Shown piece after piece: positions 59,128 to 64,000 of a stretch of DNA of 64,000 nucleotides. The notes beneath the pieces were generated by a model that had not been told where the DNA came from, made no database searches, and worked only from the letters and a program-made list of their open reading frames with translations. The position numbers and the translations under genes were made by a program. Every line of letters starts with the position of its first letter. Positions within the stretch are counted from its first letter, which is position 1. Source of the stretch: Eubacterium xylanophilum ATCC 35991 (GTDB taxonomy: Bacteria > Bacillota > Clostridia > Lachnospirales > Lachnospiraceae); NCBI RefSeq assembly GCF_000518685.1, contig NZ_JAEB01000011.1, forward strand, positions 54,728-118,727, written 5' to 3'.

Positions 59128-60171
59128 ATGGAGGCGTGTACATTAATTAGAAAGATTCATATGGATTGTCCTTTGTGCGACAAAACACATGAAGTGGAAG
59201 AAAGAAAACGCTTTGCAACGATTACTCTGAAAGGGGATAAGGTAACCTATGAAGAGAGGTATTATTTTTGTGTAAATGCGGATGTTGAGGAAAATGAATT
59301 TGAAACTGGCTCTATGACAAATGAAAATCTTCTCAACGCTAGGAATGCATATCGTGTTAAACATGGATTACTTACTTCTGATGAAATCGTGGCAATAAGA
59401 GAAAGCTATGGATTGTCTCAAGTAGACTTGGCAAGATTACTTGGATGGGGAGAAGCTACAATTTCTCGTTATGAGAGTAAGGCGATTCAAGATGAGGCAT
59501 ATGATACTATGTTGCGTTTGATAAAAGATAATCCGCTGCAAGCCTTGGATTTTTTGAAGAAAAATGCGGGTAAATTTTCTGGTCCTAAAAGACTTGAAGT
59601 AAGATCAAAAATCGTGGAGAAGTTAAATTCATATGGAAAAGAATACCTGACACGACAAGCGTTTGAAGGTGAGTATGCAAGTTTTGAAGAACCCTCTGAT
59701 TCAAATGGATTTGTTTTGTTGGATATAGATAAGCTTGAGGCCGCTATTTCCTATATAGCTGAGGAGGTATCAAATCTTTTCAAGGTTAAGTTGATGAAAA
59801 TGCTTTGGTACGCTGACGCTTTATCTTATAAAGAGAATGGAGTTGCAATTACCGGATTGGTTTATCGCCATAATGAAATGGGTGCGCTTCCGATTGGGCA
59901 TTATAGCCTCATGAATCTTGAAAACCTGAATGTTCGTGAGGAAGTAAGCATCAACTATGATTCCATGCTTCATATTTATCCAAGTAAGGGCATGGATTAT
60001 AGTGTATTAAGCGATAAGGATAAATCTATTTTGGATGCTGTGATAAGGAAGTTTAAAAATTATAAGGCACAAGAAATCGTAGATTACATGCATGAGGAAA
60101 AGGCATATCAAGGAACAAATCCTGGAGAAATAATACCATTTTCGATGGCTAGGGAGATAAGATCTTTTTAA
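59128..60171 (+). CDS. MqsA-type zinc-finger/HTH antitoxin fused to a Panacea (DUF4065) domain
   Basis: The 347-residue protein has three parts: an N-terminal zinc-binding part with MDCPLCDKTHEVEE and YYFCVNADV (about 10-60); an HTH_XRE/MqsA domain (LLTSDEIVAIRESYGLSQVD then LARLLGWGEATISRYES, about 75-120); and from about 205 a Panacea/DUF4065 domain (KLMKMLWYADALSYKENGVA, GLVYRHNEMGALPIGHY). Panacea domains neutralise varied toxins, and the HTH should bind the palindromes upstream. ATG 59128 follows AAAGGAGG. It lies 23 nt after the toxin and ends in a strong terminator. Confidence 0.9.
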   Translation: MEACTLIRKIHMDCPLCDKTHEVEERKRFATITLKGDKVTYEERYYFCVNADVEENEFETGSMTNENLLNARNAYRVKHGLLTSDEIVAIRESYGLSQVDLARLLGWGEATISRYESKAIQDEAYDTMLRLIKDNPLQALDFLKKNAGKFSGPKRLEVRSKIVEKLNSYGKEYLTRQAFEGEYASFEEPSDSNGFVLLDIDKLEAAISYIAEEVSNLFKVKLMKMLWYADALSYKENGVAITGLVYRHNEMGALPIGHYSLMNLENLNVREEVSINYDSMLHIYPSKGMDYSVLSDKDKSILDAVIRKFKNYKAQEIVDYMHEEKAYQGTNPGEIIPFSMAREIRSF

Positions 60172-60187
60172 TGCTTGAACACTTATT

Positions 60188-60207
60188 GCAATTTGCGTTT
60201 CCAATAA
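60188..60207 (+). repeat. Tail remnant of the hairpin repeat
   Basis: GCAATTTGCGTTTCCAATAA matches the tail seen in full copies (GCAATATGCGTTTCCAATAA at 34928). The hairpin arms are missing. Confidence 0.5.
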
Positions 60208-60209
60208 TG

Positions 60210-60239
60210 AGGCACTTGCAGTGATGCGAGTGCCTTTTT
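60210..60239 (+). terminator. Terminator of the toxin-antitoxin operon
   Basis: AGGCACT (60210-60216) pairs with AGTGCCT (60229-60235), followed by TTTT. Confidence 0.8.
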
Positions 60240-60274
60240 GAATGGAGGATTTCATATGGGAATTAGCGGTAAGG

Positions 60275-60313
60275 AAAAAGCTCCCCTACTACAATATTAG
60301 TAGTGTGGGAGCC
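60275..60313 (-). terminator. Terminator of the leucine-rich-repeat protein gene
   Basis: On the minus strand GCTCCC (60312-60307), an inner ACTAC/GTAGT pair, then GGGGAGC (60286-60280) and TTTTT. It lies just after the stop. Confidence 0.82.
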
Positions 60314-60323
60314 TTGCTCTGTC

Positions 60324-62204
60324 CTATTTAACTTTGATCTGCACAAGCTTAGTTGCTTTTTTGTAATTACTTGTCTGTGCAGCTGTTATGAGAATCTTGT
60401 ACGTTCCCTTTTTAGCTTTCTTCTTCAAAGTTACCTTTCCGCTCTTTGAAACCTTGATGTATTTTCTAATCTTTTTACTCGTCTTTTTAACTGAGTAAGT
60501 CAGTTTGCCATCACCTGATGACTTAGCTTTAAGGCTAAAAGAAACTTTTTTCTTCTTAAGCTTCTTGGCCTTGTAAGACTTAATCTTTGCAACAGAGATG
60601 GTCTGGGCTTTCGGTTCAACCTTTCCCGCTGGAGCAATTTGTGCCTTAGGTACTGGCTTTGCTTTTAATTCTTCGATATCACGTACTTCTTTTGTTATCT
60701 TATTATCTTTTATATATTTATCAATAGCTGAACCCTTGGTTATATAAATAGTAGTTAGATTATTACATCTACTAATTATATCATAACCTATGCTTGTCAC
60801 GCTTTTAGGAATTACTAAACTAGTTAGGCTTTCACAGTCATGAAATGCACCATCACGTATGCTTGTCACACTGTCCGGGATTATTATACTCTTTAATTTA
60901 ACACAACTTCGGAACGCAAGTACACCTATGCTTGTCACACTATTGGGAATATTTATATCAGTTAGCCCACTACAGTCTGCAAATGCTTGATTACCTATAC
61001 TTTTTACACTGCTTGGGATAATTATATTAGTTAGCCCACTACAGCCTGCAAATGCATTTATACCTATACTTGTTACACTGCTTGGGATTACAGTTGTTTT
61101 ACATCCGCTAATCAATTCATTAGTTTCTGTCGCAATTATGGCATTACAATTATCTCTGCTATCAAATTTGGGATTATCCTTATCCACTTTTATGCTCGTT
61201 AAGCCATCACAACCACTAAATACATTGCCAGCTATACTCGTCACACTGCTTGGGATAGTTATATTAGTTAGCCCACTACATTCTGCAAATGCTCCTGCAC
61301 CTATACTTGTTACACTACTTGGGATAGTTATATTAGTTAGCCCACTACAGCCTGCAAATGCATTTATACCTATACTTGTTACACTGCTTGAGATTACAGT
61401 TGTTTTACATCCGCTAATTAATTCATTAGTTTCTGTCGCAATTATGGCATTACAATTATCTCTGCTATCAAATTTGGGATTATCTTTATCCACTTTTATG
61501 CTAGTTAGATTATCACAACCATAAAATACATTGCCATCTATACTCGTCACACCGCTTGGGATAGTTATATCAGTTAGCCCATTACAGTCTGCAAATGCAG
61601 CTGCACGTATACTTGTTACACTGCTTGGGATTACAGTTGTTTTACATCCGCTAACTAATCTATTAGTTTCCGTCTCAATAATGGCATTACAATTATCTCT
61701 GCTGTCAAATTGGGGATTATCCTTATCCACTTTTATGCTCGTTAAGCCATCACAACCTCTAAATACATTGCCAAGTATACTCGTCACACTGCTTGGGATA
61801 GTTATATTAGTTAGCCCACTACAATCGTGAAATGCAAAATAACTTATGGTCATCACACTGTTCGGAATTTCTATACTCATTAAACTTTTACATCCCTTAA
61901 ATGCGCTACTCCCTATGATTCTCACACTGTTTGGAATATCTATACTTGTTAGATTCGCACAGTCCTCCAATGCATAATCATCTATCCATGTCACTGGTTT
62001 TCCCGCAATTTCTGATGGGATTACAACACTTGTTGCTTGACGATCTAAATATTTAGTTATATGTACCTCACCTTCATCTTCTATGACTTCATACTCAAAT
62101 TTTCCATCTTCCGTTACTACACTGGCATCTACTCTTTCTGTACCATTTAAACAAGTACATACTACCAACATCAACATTAAAATAATAGATAATACTCTCT
62201 TCAT
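60324..62204 (-). CDS. BspA-type leucine-rich-repeat surface protein
   Basis: The 626-residue protein has a signal peptide (1-28, LSIILMLMLVVCTCLNG). About fifteen 23-residue LRR_5/BspA repeats follow (consensus like AFAGCSGLTNITIPSSVTSI), interrupted three times by an insert of the type KVDKDNPKFDSRDNCNAIIA then GCKTTVIPSSV. A lysine-rich Ig-like domain ends the protein (about 545-626), of the kind that ends other surface proteins here. Roles include adhesion or binding of host or plant surfaces, by family knowledge. No LPXTG motif. The repeats are near identical at DNA level. Confidence 0.92.
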   Translation of the reverse strand: MKRVLSIILMLMLVVCTCLNGTERVDASVVTEDGKFEYEVIEDEGEVHITKYLDRQATSVVIPSEIAGKPVTWIDDYALEDCANLTSIDIPNSVRIIGSSAFKGCKSLMSIEIPNSVMTISYFAFHDCSGLTNITIPSSVTSILGNVFRGCDGLTSIKVDKDNPQFDSRDNCNAIIETETNRLVSGCKTTVIPSSVTSIRAAAFADCNGLTDITIPSGVTSIDGNVFYGCDNLTSIKVDKDNPKFDSRDNCNAIIATETNELISGCKTTVISSSVTSIGINAFAGCSGLTNITIPSSVTSIGAGAFAECSGLTNITIPSSVTSIAGNVFSGCDGLTSIKVDKDNPKFDSRDNCNAIIATETNELISGCKTTVIPSSVTSIGINAFAGCSGLTNIIIPSSVKSIGNQAFADCSGLTDINIPNSVTSIGVLAFRSCVKLKSIIIPDSVTSIRDGAFHDCESLTSLVIPKSVTSIGYDIISRCNNLTTIYITKGSAIDKYIKDNKITKEVRDIEELKAKPVPKAQIAPAGKVEPKAQTISVAKIKSYKAKKLKKKKVSFSLKAKSSGDGKLTYSVKKTSKKIRKYIKVSKSGKVTLKKKAKKGTYKILITAAQTSNYKKATKLVQIKVK

Positions 62205-62244
62205 CTATGACGTCCTCCTCTTTTCTTAAGATTTTGTAGAGTTT

Positions 62245-62290
62245 ATTTCACAGTAAAGCATAATTCCTGTCAAGGAATTATGCTTTACTG
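62245..62290 (-). promoter_or_regulatory. Promoter overlapping a 17-bp inverted repeat, LRR protein gene
   Basis: CAGTAAAGCATAATTCC (62251-62267) and its exact complement (62274-62290) flank a 6-nt loop. The loop reads TTGACA on the minus strand, a consensus -35 (62273-62268). One arm is the 17-nt spacer and TGAAAT (62250-62245) is the -10. An operator around the -35 or a hairpin is possible. Confidence 0.6.
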
Positions 62291-62332
62291 TATACTAGTA
62301 TACAGGCCGTCTTGCTCCATCATAACTTCATC

Positions 62333-62383
62333 AAAAAACGCCACCTCCTTATCTCCAGATAACTATCGATAAAGAAATGGCGT
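62333..62383 (-). terminator. Terminator of an upstream minus-strand transcript
   Basis: On the minus strand ACGCCA (62383-62378), TTTATC/GATAA inner pairing, TGGCGT (62343-62338), then TTTTT. The only gene feeding it is the truncated DinB-DUF3795 gene 430 nt away. Confidence 0.65.
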
Positions 62384-62813
62384 ATTTCCCCGCTTTCCAA
62401 AGGCCATAACCACCTTTATATTCTATTATTTAGCCGTCGATGTTCCCTAAAAGCTTTCACATTTTCATGCTTTTTCACACATACTCAACCGTTGCTAGTA
62501 CATGTGAACTTATCTACTCATTTTTTTAATTTTGACATCTAAATGGACTACTCAACCCTATCACATTTTGACCTTTGGATAAGTTCTCACAGACTAATTT
62601 AAAGCCTGACTGAGTACCCAACTTGAATATCACAGAATCACAAATGCCCTATTTATGCAAGTTTTCAGAGCTCCTAATCCCCTATTTTAGACATTAATAC
62701 TACCGTCTCGACTATTATACGATTGAGCAACACCTTGCCACCGTCTATAGCATCATAATCAATGCGGAATTTAAATCTGATTCGCCGGAATATACGGTCA
62801 AAATGCTAATACT
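62384..62813. other. Gene-free stretch
   Basis: No convincing gene or repeat in 430 nt of AT-rich sequence. A short minus-strand frame without a start codon (about 62799-62670) reads FDRIFRRIRFKFRIDYDAID and could be a coding fossil, but I cannot match it to a family. Confidence 0.5.
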
Positions 62814-63626
62814 TTATACTTCCTCCAGAATTCTCAACCCCTCTTTGTAATCCTGTCCGAGGATCTCCTGGGTTTTCTGAAAATCATACTTTTCATGCAG
62901 TCTGTCATTCGTCTTTAGGAATTCCTTTTTTCCATGCTTCCTGATATACAGAGCCTGTGCTTTGGCTGCATTCGCACCGTCATTTGAAGGAATATAGAAC
63001 CCTTTTTCACAGGTTTCCAAATCATCACATGCATAACAACCGTCTATGCCCTTCCCCCTACAACACTTCACATTCGGACATATTCTGTTCTCAGAACAGG
63101 TAGCAAAAGAGCAAGTATTATACTCTGTTCTGCATGATCCGCACCACTCAGCCAAAAAGCAGTGATTACAGGAAAAACCACAATAAGCAACCGGATCAAC
63201 GCCTTTCCTGGCAATCTTGCATAGTTTATTCTTGATACGACGCATCGCCTCAATATGCATAATCCAGTGACGACTGAACGGCATCTGGATCAGCCCCTTT
63301 AAATCCTTTCCGCACCAGTAATCTATCAGCCAAAACGCATTCTCGTCCTCGCTGACACATTTACTGAGGATCAGCTTTTCCTTCACATCGTCACCATATC
63401 TTTGTTTTGACTCTTTATATGACAGCCCATTAAGAATCTTATCCGTGGATTCTTTCACATCCTTCGCATACAGGTATAGTTCATTGATATTCAATTGCTT
63501 TGAAAACTCAGCAATCTCATTCCCCTGAAGTTCGTTGCCTGTGGTAATAATCGGTGAACCGGTACGTTTCAGGTAATCTCCGTCAAAAAGCACCTGACTG
63601 TCACCCTCGATCATTTCATGTGCCAC
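62814..63626 (-). CDS. DinB-like/DUF3795 fusion protein, 5' end cut off by an IS element
   Basis: The frame from 63626 gives 270 residues, but coding continues upstream without a stop to the IS end at 63710, reading AYSIWHIFRIEDIVAHEM before the listed start. This matches the first helices of a DinB-type four-helix domain, with a late HxxxH-like RHWIMHIEAM. The C-terminal part (about 140-270) is a cysteine-rich DUF3795 domain (CGFSCNHCFLAEWCGSC, CSFATCSENRICP, CCRGKGIDGCYACDD). The native start and promoter are lost, so it is probably a broken gene. The ATG nearest inside is codon 4. Confidence 0.8.
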   Translation of the reverse strand: MAHEMIEGDSQVLFDGDYLKRTGSPIITTGNELQGNEIAEFSKQLNINELYLYAKDVKESTDKILNGLSYKESKQRYGDDVKEKLILSKCVSEDENAFWLIDYWCGKDLKGLIQMPFSRHWIMHIEAMRRIKNKLCKIARKGVDPVAYCGFSCNHCFLAEWCGSCRTEYNTCSFATCSENRICPNVKCCRGKGIDGCYACDDLETCEKGFYIPSNDGANAAKAQALYIRKHGKKEFLKTNDRLHEKYDFQKTQEILGQDYKEGLRILEEV

Positions 63627-63709
63627 AATATCCTCGATTCGGAAAATATGCCAGATAGAATAAGCGAGAGTCTTACTATGATATCCGTCTGCACCTGCAA
63701 AGGGTATAA

Positions 63710-64000
63710 TGGCTCAGTTGTCAAGACAAAAATTTAATATTTTTATAATGAACTGATATGTTGACTGGTTAAGTGGGAGAACACCGTGTTGTTTCTCCCC
63801 GGATTTATATTATGCGGCTGCTCTGGCTGCATCCAAAAGCATTGCCGGATAGTATACCTCAGCAGGACGTTTATTGTCGATTGCCTGATGGCATCGTTCA
63901 AAGTTATAGGTGTAGATATATCTTCCGATGGCTTCTCTCGCTTCTTTGAGATTAGCATACTCTGTGAGATATGCTTCCTCGTACTTGAAACTACGGAACC
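63710..64000 (-). mobile_element. IS3-family insertion sequence, one end (continues past the window)
   Basis: The element ends at 63710 with TGGCTCAGTTGTCAAGAC, starting TG as IS3-family terminal repeats do, and contains the end of an OrfB transposase. It interrupts the DinB-DUF3795 gene. The other end and the target duplication are outside the window. Confidence 0.8.
63810..63998 (-). CDS. IS3-family transposase OrfB, C-terminal part
   Basis: The frame enters from beyond the window and ends at TAA 63812-63810. The 62 visible residues include FRSFKYEEAYLTEYANLKEA and YIYTYNFERCHQAIDNKRPA, then EVYYPAML. This is the end of the DDE integrase core of IS3/IS150-type OrfB (YNxxRxHxxxxxxxPxE). The visible catalytic part looks intact. 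Activity cannot be judged. Confidence 0.88.
   Translation of the reverse strand, partial: FRSFKYEEAYLTEYANLKEAREAIGRYIYTYNFERCHQAIDNKRPAEVYYPAMLLDAARAAA

Noticed and set aside
60256..60300. 14-residue frame MGISGKEKAPLLQY behind GGAGG
   Set aside because: It follows the toxin-antitoxin terminator, overlaps the LRR gene terminator hairpin, and is too short to support.
61138..61830. Plus-strand frames of 128 and 99 residues in the LRR gene
   Set aside because: They are antisense shadows produced by the repeated LRR codons.

Overview
The window looks like chromosome of an anaerobic, low-GC, Gram-positive member of the Lachnospiraceae (Butyrivibrio, Pseudobutyrivibrio or Lachnospira type). The evidence is a secreted GH10 xylanase with a lysine-rich Ig-like cell-surface domain, a BspA-type leucine-rich-repeat surface protein, strong AGGAGG ribosome sites, consensus SigA promoters with 17-bp spacing, an OFA-family transporter, and c-di-GMP and phosphorelay signalling. 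No rRNA or tRNA gene was seen. The genus call is inference.

Layout: 0-6.3 kb holds the end of a surface protein, a FliD-like protein, the xylanase, and a small operon (AlbA_2/Schlafen-type regulator, membrane protein, histidine phosphatase) with a conspicuous operator array. 6.3-19.3 kb is one long minus-strand glycan locus. It contains a beta-propeller-like protein, a fused nucleotidyltransferase/kinase, a SIS isomerase, four glycosyltransferase-like proteins, a DUF115/MptE-like protein, a ferredoxin-FrhB-polysaccharide pyruvyl transferase fusion and a HAD phosphatase. Nearly all carry an added Rossmann-like module. 19.5-27.6 kb holds Fic, an OFA transporter, an AAA_14 ATPase, an SPFH protein, a flavin reductase and an ABC-F protein, with many intergenic repeats. 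27.6-33.2 kb is an envelope operon (LytTR regulator, LiaF-like, MoxR, DUF58, transglutaminase), followed by preA.

35.0-46.9 kb is the most interesting region: metB/C-like and malY-like C-S lyases, then an apparent single operon cysK - nifB-like - nifX-like - nifH-like - nifD-like - nifK-like - nifX-like - amino-acid-type ABC importer. NifE and NifN are absent. The most economical reading is a nitrogenase-like reductase for organosulfur scavenging, related in concept to methylthio-alkane reductase. The importer would bring in a sulfur compound, the reductase would cleave it, and CysK and the PLP enzymes would recapture the sulfur.

47-64 kb holds a diguanylate cyclase, an EAL protein, a phosphorelay (hybrid kinase, response regulator-EAL, Hpt), decayed fragments of an ABC exporter and of a histidine kinase, a cytosine-permease-type transporter, a kinase and an acetyltransferase. 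It continues with an MqsR-like/Panacea toxin-antitoxin pair, the leucine-rich-repeat protein, and a DinB/DUF3795 gene cut at its 5' end by an IS3-family element that runs off the window.

Repeats are a second theme: a dispersed hairpin element (GTCTTACGACC...GTAAGACCAGC...GCGTTTCC) at several intergenic sites, a seven-unit tandem array with an exact 73-nt period, and a tandem array with an exact 83-nt period.
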